From Luidia sarsii (Eukaryota; Echinodermata; Asteroidea; Paxillosida; Luidiidae): a DNA stretch of 64,000 bases. Below are positions 1 through 12,300 of the stretch, piece after piece (within the stretch, counting starts at the first letter, position 1; every line of letters starts with the position of its first letter). The stretch is taken from NCBI GenBank assembly GCA_949987565.1, contig OX465107.1, positions 2,252,684-2,316,683 of the forward strand. Direction: 5' to 3'. The notes beneath the pieces are model-generated. The model searched no databases and was not told where the DNA came from. It saw only the letters and a list, made by a program, of their open reading frames with translations. The translations under genes were made by a program, and so were the position numbers.

Positions 1-1312
1 AATTCCGTACCAGAGTCCGCTTGCTATGAGACCAGAGCTCAATTGCTTCCCGGTAAACACACATCAGCGTTGGCAGAGACACACCAATAAGCTGCCACCA
101 TCCGATGATCACACATTGCGCCAGAAAATGACCCGGTGGGGAAAGGCTATAAGAACACCGATCTCATCTCCCCTCCAACAGACAAATTAAAAAACCCAAC
201 AACCAGGGCATTATTCCTGTAGTTTTCCCGGCTCAGTATCTCCCATTGGCCGTTGCTTAGAACCTCTGGAGATCACAGGAGATGCTGCAGATTCCAAACC
301 GTTGTGCTTTGTGCTGGGAAGTGAGAATAAGTCCAGAGTATAAATCCGTGCGATTAAATCTATCTGCTGAGTTGAGTGCCGGTGAGTTCACTGGCGACAT
401 AATTTTTCCGCTGATACTTTACATTGCGGATGGTGCTGAGGTCCTCCTCGGGAGGCACTGATTGTGTGCACACATAGACGGCTGGCTACTCCAAACGTGT
501 GTGTACACACAGAGCGCCGGTTAATTCTTGTAATGGGTCCCAGCACCGACCAGACAGGCTGCCTGGCCAGCCTTCCACGTGGCTACACACAGGCCTAGTG
601 CAAGGACGCATGTACTGACATTGACCTTCTCAGTCGGTAGAGTGGCTTTATCCCCAAGCTCCCTTTTGGAGTCGGTGACACAGTGGGTTCTCCCGCAGTA
701 CGACAAAGTAATATATGTGTGTACAACCATCCACCGTGAATACACAGACTCGGGTCACAAAGTATCGATGATGTCATACTAGCAGGGCTCCCCCCCCCTC
801 AAAGTTAATTCAGAATTCCTGCCTGTGGGTAACCATGGAGCCTCCATGGGTTAATAAACAGACCCTACAATTTATTTATTTTTTTATTTCTTTCATTTAT
901 ACAAAACCCAATCCCACCAACTACCTACAAGAATGACAAACAGCGCTGGAGGGAATTCAAAAATCTCACAAAAACAAAATACAACAGGCAAAGAGCACGC
1001 GCACAGCAACATTAATAGGACTAGAAATGCCTAGAAATGTGCTGGGGAAATCGGAACTGTAATACATGAAGCCGTGGACTTATGAGGGTATAACAACAAC
1101 AGTAGGAGAAAGCATAAAGGGTGAACCTAAATAATCCCCTGCCACTTGGCTCTATGGGTGCAATGACTCAAGCCTTTCAGTTATTTTCAGACAAAGGCTG
1201 CAGTGAACACCTGGCGTGGCCCCTACACATGACAGCTAATATTTCAACCAGAAGTCATGCACGCCATTAGCAGACACTGGACAACAAAAATACCACCGAC
1301 TCTATAACAACA
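1..1312. other. stretch without recognisable gene
   Basis: Overlapping short open frames near 520-780 lie on both strands and look like chance. An A/T-rich run sits at about 868-905. No tRNA, known repeat or convincing exon was seen. Confidence 0.5.
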
Positions 1313-1740
1313 ACACGCATCCAAACTCTTCATTCATCTAGCGGTCTGAATCGGACTGAGAGGAAACTGACTTCATTTGTTCAGGAATTAGTCCCTACTT
1401 CTGGTCCAGACGAGTGGCGTGTACTGGCCTAGAAAAATCATGAATTTGTTACAACACGCATCCAAACTCTTCATTTATCTAGCGGTCTGAATCGGACTGA
1501 GAGGAAACTGACTTCATTTGTTCAGGAATTAGTCCCTACTTCTGGTCCAGACGAGTAGCATGTACTGGCCTAGAAAAATCATGAATTTGTTACAAACACG
1601 CATCCAAACTCTTCATTCATCTAGCGGTCTGAATCGGACTGAGAGGAAACTGACTTCATTTGTCCGGTTCAGGAATTCCCTACTTCTGGTCCAGACGAGT
1701 GGCATGTACTGGCCTAGAAAAATCATGAATTTGTTACAAA
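1313..1740 (+). repeat. minisatellite, three ~142-bp units
   Basis: Three head-to-tail copies start at 1313, 1454 and 1596, each beginning ACACGCATCCAAACTCTTCA and ending near GAATTTGTTACAA. Units are nearly identical apart from small indels around the GTTCAGGAATT segment. The short open frame across the last unit is produced by the repeat and is not taken as a gene. Confidence 0.92.
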
Positions 1741-1972
1741 CACAAATCACTTGCCAATGTAAATACAAGCTGTTGATACAACAAATCCAAAGTCCACCTA
1801 CTTGAGTTCATTGTCACTTGTCATAGTCAAGTGAACAGCAATTCAACTCTCATTAAACCCTTATAGCTAGTATAATGTTTAATTTTGCCGAACGTAAAGA
1901 CATCTGCAACCCGTCCTCACAAAAGCATTTTTTTTTTTTTTGCGCCATCAATACTGTTTGGATATTAATACT

Positions 1973-2255
1973 TCTGTCCGCATTTAACAGAGCCTGACAT
2001 GTTCAATGGTTAAGTGTTTTCAATACTTGCAAATACATATCACTGGTCCATTATGTTTGCGTGTACATTTGTTCATACCCAGAGAAGTTTTCTGGTAGCA
2101 AATACCTCCGCCAGCATTTAACAGTCTGACATGTCCAAAGGTTATGTGTTTATAATAGTTAGAATCAAAATGTGTAAATATCACTGGTCCATTATGTTTG
2201 TGTGTACATTTATCTCATACCCAGAACAGTTAACATGTGTTTTCTGATTGCAAAT
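1973..2255 (+). repeat. diverged two-copy direct repeat
   Basis: About 1973-2105 and 2106-2255 share CATTTAACAG, CTGACATGT, ATCACTGGTCCATTATGTTT, GTGTACATTT and CATACCCAGA in the same order. The second copy carries small insertions. The divergence suggests an old tandem duplication. Confidence 0.8.
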
Positions 2256-3373
2256 GGAGAAAATATGTGACTATCTTTAAGTAGGCTAGATAACATTGCT
2301 TTTAGCTATCAGAATTGACTCAGTTCAGTGTCCATTCTGACATTTTTGGAGTCATTAAAACCTCATGATCGGATAGCAATATGTGGGAATCAACAGGGAA
2401 ATGGTATGAGACCCTTGGTTGAGATTTAACGCTTTGATGTGCTTTTGTATATTGGATAGGATTGAATGTACAAAAGCCTAATGTTAAATAATCTTGCATT
2501 CAAAAACCGACATTTGTATTTTCCCATTAAAAGCATATTTAATCATGTACCAAACCATTGAGAAATAAAACCGCCATAAGAATTTCCTATGCCTTTGAGC
2601 AAATTCCATCTGAAGATGCCACAATAAATCAATGGAAATAACTGAAATGGCGACGATACTTGTTTTCATTTAAGTTGACTGTGCATCAGATTACCAACCT
2701 AGCTCAACATTTCAAAGAAGTGTAAATCTCTCAAGATGAGATGGCTGACTGCACTATGCGCTGCTTTTCTTTTTTTTAATCAAGGGAATTTTTCTTGGAG
2801 AAATAACTGCGGCGGGGCAAAAAAGCAAATTGGCCAAACTTGGCGGCCTAGAGGGGAAATACTTTGTCCCCTCAATGCAATTCCGAGCTATCAACAAAAG
2901 TTAATCCCGAAAGGACTTCCGAGCTTATGCAGGGCGGACAGAGGAAGTTCCACGGCAGACTGTAAAAATTAATGCTAAGACATGGATGGAATGGTTATGT
3001 GAGTACAGGTTCAAGGGGGGTATGGCACGCTTGTGCCATGCACGCCCCGCAGATGCGTTCAAATTGCGTTAGGGATTTATAATGGATGTTATTTAATTTA
3101 TGGTCGATGGAGTCGGGGGGGGGGGAGGGAGTTGAGGGGTGGGGGGGGGGGGCACTGTATTGGCCACTTTATCATTGAGGCTACCATATGGCATTGCTCT
3201 AACTGCATGTAATGGCAACTGATCTGATCAATGAGAGAATAATAGTACAGATCATCCTACTGAAGGGCCTAATAAACTGAATCGCCAAATCAAATCTCGC
3301 AGAGCATCAACAGTCACTGGTGTTTTTGACAACTTACATTGTCTCCTTCCTTCCCTCCTGAATGCAATACCTG
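2256..3373. other. stretch without recognisable gene
   Basis: AT-rich sequence followed by interrupted poly-G runs at about 3115-3152. An open frame at 2736-2972 begins with a hydrophobic peptide, but I see no family match, splice context or poly(A) signal, so I do not call it a gene. Confidence 0.4.
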
Positions 3374-3744
3374 GTAGGGAGGGGTGGCAGGGAGGCAGGG
3401 AGGCAGGGATGTAGGGAGGTAGGGAGGCAGGGAGGCAGGGAGGCAGGGAGGTAGGGAGGTAGGGAGGCAGGCAGGCAGGGAGGCAGGGAGGCAGGGAGGT
3501 AGGGAGGCATGGAGGCAGGGAGGCAGGAGGCAGGGGAGTAAGGAGGCAGGGAGGCAGGGAGGCAGGGAAGTAGGGAGGCAGGGAGGCAAGGAGGCGGGGA
3601 GGCAAGGAGGCGGGGAGGCAGGGAGGCAGGGAGGCAGGGAGGCAGGGAGGCAGGGAGGCAGTGAGGCAGGCAGGCAGGCAGGGAGGCAGGGAACGAGGCA
3701 GGCAGGCAGGCAGGCTGGGAGTGAGGGAGGCAGACAGGCAGGGA
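3374..3744. repeat. GGGAGGCA / GGCA microsatellite block
   Basis: About 370 bp of purine-rich GGGAGGCAGGGAGGTA-type repeats, degenerating to GGCA repeats near 3670-3712. It yields long Leu-Pro-Pro frames on the minus strand in several registers, which are repeat translations. Confidence 0.95.
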
Positions 3745-4869
3745 AAACTGTCTAAAATAGATACACACCATTAAGTCCTCCATCTCATAGTCTTCAGTAT
3801 CCTCCCTTATGATGGCATCATTTCCTTTACCACCACTTAATCAATATCCACAATTTAGACAAAGTTGTAAGTTTGAGAGGGTCAAATGGAGTCACACAAT
3901 GCCATCTGCTGGCCGCCAGTTACAGAGTGGGCTCCCATGCACCTCCTGTTGCACACAACAGCAACGGTTCCCCATGACAAGGACCACTAATCAACTCAGT
4001 AATATCAGCGGGTTTTCTCAGCAAATCTCCCGCTACATTTCTCACAGAACAGGAAAACAGCAGGGAGCAGATGAAGCCAAACTGTCAGAAACTCTTGGTC
4101 AACTGCAATCGATGTTTTGCACTTCCAAGAACCAGTCGGGTCAGTATGGATAGAGAGAGAGAGAAAGAGAGAGAGAAGAGGTGACCACCAGGGGTTGGAC
4201 TTTGGACAGGAGTTAGTCGCAAGGTCCTCCCACCGTCCGTCACCCAACAGCTCAGTGACCACCGGTGAGGTATGTACAATGAGATAACAATCAAGTAATC
4301 CTTTGATTGTCACTAGGTGAATGAGACCATATTCTTCTGCAAACAGCACATGGAAAATATTTCAGCTGAAATTTACATTGCAAGAGAAAAAGTCGCATGG
4401 AATCACGGTCAGCGCGCGCGTCGATTTTGAATGCGAGTGTCAAATCTTTGTTTCTAATTTTCAAAACAGCGCCCTCTATTTCCACACTGCCTGAATGTTC
4501 TTGAGTAGACTGATTCTTGGCTACAAGTCAAATTTGTAAAAGGCCACTAGTCCCAACTGAAATTTAACAACCACATTGCTTTTATGGTCTGAAAAAATAC
4601 AGCACACCAAAATGACCAAATAAACAAAATGCAAGCAATGTTTAAAAGCTGGCTTGAACTATTCTTAACTACCCCCAAGAAAAAAACCTGCATTGCATAG
4701 GCAGCATGTAGAAGAGGTCTGATCAGAAGGAGACAATATTCACAGAAATTTGGCCTTTAAGCAACTTGGCCCGGAGTCACCCAGGGAGAATGGAGAATAA
4801 CAATTGAGGGAAGTTCACCAAATAGGAGAGAGGACCGGAGATTCTTTGAGACAGAAAAACAGCTAACCT
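3745..4869. other. stretch without recognisable gene
   Basis: Mixed-composition sequence with a short GA run at about 4150-4183. Open frames overlap on both strands and none shows family features. Confidence 0.4.
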
Positions 4870-5022
4870 AAAAGAACTCAAAATTTAGTGGGCATGACAT
4901 TTCGATCCTAGCAGGACCTTTCTAAAAGGCAGAGTGACAAGGAGAAAACAGATACATGTACACAAAGGAAGGGGGAAGAGAGTGAATAGGACACGGATGA
5001 GAAACAAAGGACAAAGAGGAAA
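4870..5022 (-). repeat. interspersed repeat family A, copy 1
   Basis: Contains the family A signature CGATCCTAGCAGGACCTTTC followed by GGCAGAGTGACAAGG, ACAGATACATGTACAC, GGAAGGGGGAAGAGAGTGAA and CACGGATGAGAAACAAAGGA. Other copies lie near 17.3, 24.7, 29.5 and 58.3 kb. Read on the minus strand the left part forms a stem followed by GAAAT, where better copies have GAAAC. Confidence 0.85.
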
Positions 5023-5584
5023 CCAAGTCGCGATTCACAGAGATTGGTAACCAGGTACAATGTACGGTCCAACCACTCAACATGTGCCAGGCGGTACTCT
5101 GTCAACTGTGTGGTTTCAAATAGCCCCTGTGGTCAGTCAGTCTGCAATCGCAAGAGTGAGGGATTTCATTGGGCTTTTTCGTGGTGAAGGTTGCAATCCA
5201 ATAAGGATTGCGATACAAATCACGATCCAGATAATCGCCTTCATTTGGGATTCAGTGGAAAAGGGCCCCAAAGTGCGGACAGAATGGCGAGGCCAAAAAG
5301 CATGCCTCTGGCGATCACGCAGGAGTTCGCACGCTCAGAAAACAACCGCAACAGCTTTATAGCAATCAAACAAAGCCAGCATTCACACACCCCTGAGGAC
5401 CATGGGATCACGGTTTCTCAAAACTCCATTCTGGACCACTGTTATGGTCACAAATTATGCTTTGTCCCCCCTCCGTTCCCCCCCCCCCTCACTGCCTTCA
5501 CAAGAGTTAGGTATAGATGAATTTGGCATGGGTATTGTTTGATGACGGGCGGCAGGCAGGGCCAGGCCAGGAAAAAGGAAAACG
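5023..5584. other. stretch without recognisable gene
   Basis: No gene evident. Small local inverted words occur around 5192-5232 (CAATCC, GGATTG). C runs lie near 5466-5490. Confidence 0.35.
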
Positions 5585-5745
5585 GGGCTGGATTTCACAA
5601 AGCATTACGATGCATTGTAACTTGTACATGTAACTGATTGATAACCCATCGTAAGTTGTGAAAGGCCGTATGGTTTCTGTGCATCACTCATTGTCTTGCG
5701 ATTGATCGTGAGTTATGATGAGTTTGGTGAGATCAACCGCTGGTC
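5585..5745 (+). repeat. interspersed family D, copy 1
   Basis: Starts GGATTTCACAAAGCATTACG and runs through AACCCATCGTAAGTTGTGA, GTGCATCACTCATTGTCTTG and GATGAGTTTGGTGAGATC. It shows the internal palindromic CTTACGATGCATCGTAA-type core, here mutated. At least nine other copies occur in the window. Confidence 0.85.
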
Positions 5746-5762
5746 TTGGTCTTGAAAGAGCT

Positions 5763-5883
5763 GGGGTGGATTTCACAAAGCCTTATGATTCACTGTAACT
5801 CGACTTCTGATTGGTAACCCACCGTAAGTTGTGATAGGCTGTATTGTTTTTGTGCATCGCTCATTGTCTTGTGACTGATCATG
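5763..5883 (+). repeat. family D, copy 2, left half (interrupted)
   Basis: Runs GTGGATTTCACAAAGCCTTA through GTGCATCGCTCATTGTCTTG and stops abruptly after CTGATCATG. The missing end (GACGATGAGTTTGGTG) is found 6.4 kb to the right, after 12264. This copy was therefore split by the compound mobile element between them. Confidence 0.85.
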
Positions 5884-5887
5884 ATTG

Positions 5888-7287
5888 GGCCCGGAGGAAT
5901 GGAGAGACACACGGACACGCGACTGCCACTCGGACACACTGCCCCCGCTGGGTTTTTATTGAGTGCAAAAAGTTATACACTTCAAAACATCCACGTCCAT
6001 AATAAACGTGTTTCACCAACCTTTAATTGTTGGTCAAAAATATGATAATTCTCAAACAATCCAACACAGTACCTGCGACCAGCAGTATAGGCTACCTTTG
6101 CCCCACTTAAACCATAATTATAATCTCTGCTGTACATGCCACTTGCATGTGTTTAACCTTACGTAGACTAGCACCGCTCAAAATATGCGAGTGCATGTCT
6201 TGACACCATTTGTGTGGCCCACCCCACCCCACAGGCTACAAGGGGCGCCCAAGCAGGGAAAAACCAAGGCCGGGGCAGGCCAAGCCCCATGTACTCGGGG
6301 AACAAACCGCCAACCAATATCCCACTCCCAAAGGGGGATCCTCCCATGGCACGTTTCATATGACCATGTAAAACAAAAAACAAAACAGAAATTGAAAAAC
6401 CCTGTCTGAGGCCAGTTCCCCCTGACGGATCTCTCCGTACTCCCCCAACGCCAGGTCTGCACTGCAGACGGCACACGCTGGTGGAACCAGCGACACCCCC
6501 AACTGAGCAACTTCAAGCCCAGCTATTCCCCCCAACGCCAGGTCTGCACTGCAGACGGCACACGCCGTTGGAAACCAGCGATACCCCCAACAGAGCAACT
6601 CTGGCCCAGCTATCCCCCAATGCCCACATCCACGACCGTCGAAGCGGACGAGCCCCGTCCCCAACTGAACAACTCTGGCCCAGCTATCCCCCAATGCCCA
6701 CATCCACGACCGTCGAAGCGGACGAGCCCCACCCCCAACTGAGCAACTCTGGCCCTGCTATCCCCCAATGCCCACATCCACGACCGTCGAAACGGACGAG
6801 CCCCACCCCCAACTGAGCAACTCTGGCCCAGCTATCCCCCAATGCCCACATCCACGACCGTCGAAACGGACGAGCCCCAAGCCCAACTGAGCCTCGACAG
6901 ACCGGTACTGTACCTTTGTACCGAAAATAAAAAAATTAAAATAGAATTAAAGAGTGGCTCCGTGCCGGTTCATGAACCAGGGATTAACCAAGCGTCAGCC
7001 GCAAACCGCACCCAGTGTCATGAGGTGGGTGGGTGGGATTTTTTACTATACGATGCACACCCAGCGGAGGTGCGCGGCCAAAAGAACCAATACACGCGCT
7101 ACAAGCGCTAATGTGCCCATCGCCTGACTGCATGCCTGACCGGCCCCATTGTTGGTCAGCTTTCCAGCTACCAAGCATTCCTGGGCCAAGCGCGTACGGC
7201 ACGCATAACAACGCCTTTATTCAGACGGTCATTCTCCCTTCCCCGTTCCCAAAGTGGGTCTTCGGTCGACAAGCGACCAAAAACCGA
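5888..7287. mobile_element. mobile element, short copy (1.4 kb)
   Basis: Begins GGCCCGGAGGAATGGAGAG and ends GCGACCAAAAACCGA, with ATTG on both sides (5884-5887 and 7288-7291). Its first 436 bp recur with one visible difference at 7292-7727. Its last 250 bp (7038-7287) recur without visible difference at 12011-12260. Head and tail are not inverted copies of each other, so this is not an ordinary TIR transposon. On the minus strand AATAAA occurs in both the tail and the head. No transposase or reverse transcriptase is visible, so it is non-autonomous. It resembles an internally deleted relative of the longer neighbour. Superfamily unknown. Confidence 0.75.
6440..6895 (+). repeat. tandem repeats inside the short element
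   Basis: Four units of exactly 74 bp, marked by CTGGCC at 6601, 6675, 6749 and 6823, carry CCCCCAATGCCCACATCCAC and GACCGTCGAA. They are preceded by two ~88-bp units starting near 6443 and 6531 that carry CCAGGTCTGCACTGCAGACG. The frames across them read Pro/Thr-rich peptides created by the repeat. Confidence 0.88.
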
Positions 7288-7291
7288 ATTG

Positions 7292-10200
7292 GGCCCGGAG
7301 GAATGGAGAGACACACGGACACGCGACTGCCACTCGGACACACTGCCCCCGCTGGGTTTTTATTGAGTGCAAAAAGTTATACACTTCAAAACATCCACGT
7401 CCATAATAAACGTGTTTCACCAACCTTTAATTGTTGGTCAAAAATATGATAATTCTCAAACAATCCAACACAGTACCTGCGACCAGCAGTATAGGCTACC
7501 TTTGCCCCACTTAAACCATAATTATAATCTCTGCTGTACATGCCACTTGCATGTGTTTAACCTTACGTAGACTAGCACCGCTCAAAATATGCGAGTGCAT
7601 GTCTTGACACCATTTGTGTGGCCCACCCCACCCCACAGGCTACAAGGGGCGCCCAAGCAGGGAAAAACCAAGGCCGGGGCAGGCCAAGCCCCATGTACTC
7701 GGGGAACAAACCGCCAAACAATATCCCGACTCGGGAGATTGCCAACCCCCCCCCCCATTTTACCAAAGCCGAGACCAGACAATTTAGTCCGTTCATCCGT
7801 CCATCGTTCTCAACCATAATGAACACCTTCGAAATAACTAAATAGGTTTACACTATTTTTGGATAAGTCTGCCCAGCTGTCAACTGGTCGGAACCGGTTG
7901 TACTGAAAAACGAACTGTTTTCCCGTACACTGAAAGTGTTCAGCGGCACAGTTATGAAGCGTATTACTAGTATACTGTATGAACGTGCGCTAATAACCCG
8001 GGTTTAAAAAGGAAAAGAAAAAAGGAAACCAGAGATAAACTGAATAAGCGAATTACTCTGGAAAAACCCTATGGTTATTTCATCTATGAATTAAACAACA
8101 CGTAACTATGAAAAACATCGTGTTCCTGGTCAGCGTTATGAAGCGTATTACAAGATATACTGTATGAACGAGCGCTAATAATTAATTAAGTTCAGCAACG
8201 CACGACCACTCAACGCTGATATCTGTCTGCCCGAGTAGGCATGTCGATAAGCTGAATACGGGAAGGGCGAAAACCCCGCGAAAAAACCCGTTGTTGGGAA
8301 AAAATCGGGGGAAATTCCCTTCCGGCTCCATAATCAATGGCAACCAAGTATATAACTCCGTAAGTCAGCATAGCCTGCAAATATCGTGAATTCGCTATTG
8401 GTGGCAGAAGTGCGTGCTCGTGTATGAACAACAGCGTGTTGCTGCTGATGTGCACGTGCTAGGGCTAGAATACAAGGCTAGAATGCCTATTCTACACCGC
8501 ACCCTTCACTGGCATTTACTAATGCCTTCCATATTCAAATTTCCATATTCAAAGTGGTGTTCCCACTTCTTGCCGTATAAACAACATTTACCTGCTATTA
8601 TACTACACAACGCAGGCAACTACAATTACAGTTAATTGTTCTAAAGATGGATACACAAAGCCGAGAACAAGTTGCTGCAAATATCCCATAGTTCCTTAGT
8701 GCCGACAAGTGAAACGGTACAATGCTTGCAGAGAAGCTGTTATATTGAGAGCATGAACAATCATGTATGCATTGCCCAACTGGCACAGATTCGTGGGGCA
8801 ATTCTGCTTTAATACTGATATGCTTTTTGCCTGCAATTAGTTTTTGCTCCCCAAAATAAATAAAATGCAGACGTGGGAGAATGTCAGACGAAATTATGGT
8901 ATAGACTCGGGCAGCATGTTACGTGTGGCATGTAGCCCCTCTATTCTCTCCCTGATCTGCTTATCAGGAGCAAAAACAGATCATGAGTAATCTGTGCGGT
9001 ACAAGGCGGCTACGGAGTTGCCGTCACAGTGTTGGGACCATGGCTTCTAGTCATGCGCCTCGCAAGCCGCTCCACGACAGTGTCCTTTCCTTGCTCCATG
9101 GACCTTCGTGATGGGCTGCGTGACACGCTTTGACTGCCGGGTAGATAATGCTGTCCCCTTTGATCCATGTTCACAAATCTCCTGAGGGTGCAAGCAGTAA
9201 ACACAAAAAGGGAAAACACCAGAAGAAACATCGCTACGTACATAACGTTCGCTTGCCTGTACCTCCGCCGTGGAGGGGCACCATGTGGGTGAATATAAGC
9301 CTGGATGGACCTCCGCCGGCCCATTGATTAAGCATGTAATTTGGGACACCATATTTTGAGGCCTCCGATCTGCCCAAATCCGGAAACGATGGGGGCTGAA
9401 AAAGCCAGGGGGCAACCTGATGCACTGTATGCATGTTTGGAGGACGAACAAAAAAGCCAACCCGTGGAGGCCGCAGACTAGGAAGACCCGTTCTTTTGAA
9501 AACGCAAGACTACGGACTTGCCTCTCTGTTTTTTTTATTTTTTTATTTTTTTATTTTATTTTTTTTTTTTATTTTTTTTTTTATAGAAAGGGCAGGGTTA
9601 CGGTCATAATTGTACCGGCCGATCGTCCACTGGACAAGTGATATAGGAGATTATGTGGTTTGCAGAAAACCGTCCAAGCGACGGACGACCCGCATGCTGC
9701 CGAAACTACTGGAATTGTGTAAGCCCGCACGGATATGCTGCCCCCGTACTCATAGTTAAGCCATTATTGCTGTGTGTGGGCGCCAGTGTTCTCTGTCTAT
9801 AGCTCCCAAGGAATGCAGGGATTGGTATCCCTTGATACTTCAACAGGAAAAGAGTCGATGAGGCAACGCAACGGACCAAGAGCATTGGAGAGCTACCATG
9901 TGATGTCTGCTTACAAATATGGCAACGACCGCCACATTGTCAGAACTAGGATGACGCGTAGCCGTGTTGGCTATGCCCCCAGACCGTTATGGCTACGACC
10001 GCAGGGAAAGGAACAACAAATCCAGTCAAGCGTTGGAATGTCTGGACGGAATGGAACAAAGGAGGCCCGGGGCTGTGAGCCACTGCCCATTGTAGAGTTC
10101 CCGAACCCGTCCCCCACAATGTCTGTAGAGAACTGCATATTACGGTCCAGAACTCAATAATGGATAACAAGGACCGAGGCGGACTTTTTTTTTTTTTTTT

Positions 10201-12260
10201 CAAAAGACGTATCATCAGGAGCCACGGATAACCCTATGAGTAGGTTCAACCACCTTGATCCACCATGGGTTCAACTGTTTTATCCTCAGCTGCGGTAACC
10301 GCAAACATCCACATGTACGAATAAAAGACTGAAGCACTGCTTTGTATGATAAGGGGCAAGTGACCCTCCTACAAAAGAATAATCATTGGCGTAATGAGAT
10401 ATACCCCTATGCCAAATATGTCGAAAAATGGGGAAAGAAGCTATTAAGCCGGTGCAAAGGAAGCTCCAACTGGAGGGCCTTATCCACATAAATCTTGTCC
10501 TAGAACTTACAACCCAAAGACAAAATCGCTAGTGTGATAGGTGAGAGGCGGAATACCGATTTGACATTCGCCTTAGCAAGGAAGGGGCCCCCTGCCCTCC
10601 TAACCAAATTTAACGAGTCAAAAAACAAAACGGTAAGCGAACTGAGCAGTGTCTTATCAATACCGTCATTGACTGACGCGGAGTCTGAGTAGAACAAAAG
10701 ATGGATTAGTCTAAAGGAGCACAGCTCTGCTTTGGTATATACCAAGTCTATCAACTTGGAAGGGTGATATACAAAATGCTGCAACTGCTCACTGACCAAA
10801 ATTACCAAATTGCAAATGTCAAGACTCAGCGGGCCCGACGCCTCGATCCCAGCGGGACCTTTCTCAAAGGCAAATTGGAAGGGTGGTAATTATTAAAGCC
10901 GGCCATACCTCCTATTTAAGGGGACCTCCTTTTATAGTTTCTCCATCAAGGGCCGCGTGTGTGCGTGCCTTACGGACTACAGGTTTGATGCGTCCCGTCG
11001 GTTACACGGCCCGCTACACCCGAGACTGAGACGAAAGCCATTTTGTGAAGCCGTCGCATAACCTCTCTGCCGCTGCCTATGCAGGGTATTGCAGAGGAGA
11101 AAGCCTATTCTGGCGTTCGAGCGAGGCAGCATACGCAAGGACTTCCAAAACCGCAAGCCGGTCATAGCCGGCATTTCACAGGGCGTTAAAGGATATATTG
11201 CCTTTGTGTGCTTTTCATGCTGCGCTGCCTTTCATGCTGCGCTAGTGATGAACAATATCGTTTCACCCGACTACCAGGTTTCCCGCAACCCCCCCAAAAC
11301 AGTACGTGCTCACCGGGAGGTATTTTCACGGGGTGGCCGGCGTGAGTTGGCATGACAGGGAGACCAGCTGACGAAGCGTTGAGCACTGGCGCTGGGAAGG
11401 GTGGAGACTGCCGTTGTGGACCCGAAGTCAGCTTTTGACTGAGGTGGGCTGGATGTTCCTTCCTGTGCTCTCGCTTACATCGAAGGGCTGGGTAGATGCC
11501 TGGGTATCGCCAAGACTCTGGTTGTTGGGATGCTCACTGCTCCTCGACTGTAGCGCTGTCCCAGACCCATAGATGGCGCTAATTGGCGTGATGATGTGCT
11601 GCCGGCATAGCCGTGTGTCATCGCATCCCGGCACCGCTGTGTTGCTAGTCCTTACATACAGTGCCCAGGATCGGGAATATGGGGATTCAAGGATTTTGGC
11701 TTGGGCCTCTTCGCCCTGCCAAGGACGCAGTCCGGATGCTGCTGTTGGCTACTCCGGGGTCGGAAGCGCAGACTGAGCATGGGGGCTATCTCGAGCCTAT
11801 AGGTAGGAGCACTAAGCCTTAGTCAGACGGGAATGGCGGTGCACGAACCATCTGGACATCTCGCGACTCATCGTGTTCTACTCACAACGCTCGTTTTGTC
11901 CGTTGAGCAGGGGACTCCTGCGCTTTCTGGTTCCTCCCTCTATTCCCCATGCTCAAGATTCAGCACTGCGACGAAGTTGAAAGTTCTTAAATCTGCTGAC
12001 TCTCGACGAGATTTTTTACTATACGATGCACACCCAGCGGAGGTGCGCGGCCAAAAGAACCAATACACGCGCTACAAGCGCTAATGTGCCCATCGCCTGA
12101 CTGCATGCCTGACCGGCCCCATTGTTGGTCAGCTTTCCAGCTACCAAGCATTCCTGGGCCAAGCGCGTACGGCACGCATAACAACGCCTTTATTCAGACG
12201 GTCATTCTCCCTTCCCCGTTCCCAAAGTGGGTCTTCGGTCGACAAGCGACCAAAAACCGA
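7292..12260. mobile_element. mobile element, long copy (5.0 kb)
   Basis: Shares its head (7292-7727) and tail (12011-12260) with the adjacent short copy and is flanked by ATTG at 7288-7291 and 12261-12264. The 4.3-kb interior differs completely from the short copy. It contains a local duplication (GTTATGAAGCGTATTAC near 7953 and 8136), a T-rich run at about 9528-9582, and a nested family A repeat. Open frames up to 137 codons exist on both strands; one on the minus strand (9010-9324) has a hydrophobic segment. I see no polymerase, integrase, transposase or helicase motif. It looks like a large non-autonomous derivative carrying unrecognised cargo. Confidence 0.72.
10760..10878 (-). repeat. 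family A copy nested in the long element
   Basis: GTGATATACAAAATGCTGCA and ACTGACCAAAATTACCAAA lead into TCGATCCCAGCGGGACCTTT and CTCAAAGGCAAA. The order and orientation match the copy at 17.3 kb. It lies wholly inside the long mobile element. Confidence 0.8.
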
Positions 12261-12264
12261 ATTG

Positions 12265-12300
12265 TAGCTGACGATGAGTTTGGTGAAATGGACAAAAGGT
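12265..12300 (+). repeat. family D, copy 2, right end
   Basis: TAGCTGACGATGAGTTTGGT plus GAAATGGAC completes the family D copy interrupted at 5883. It directly follows the ATTG at the right edge of the long element. Confidence 0.7.

Noticed and set aside
2736..2972. Small secreted protein with signal peptide
   Set aside because: The hydrophobic start is followed by an unremarkable sequence; no splice, poly(A) or homology support.
3252..3783. Leu-Pro-Pro-Cys repeat proteins on the minus strand
   Set aside because: Three overlapping frames read the same GGGAGGCA repeat.
5888..12260. Classic LTR retrotransposon with 1.4-kb LTR
   Set aside because: The second unit shares only 436 bp of head and 250 bp of tail, there is no full-length repeat at both ends, and no pol motifs are seen.
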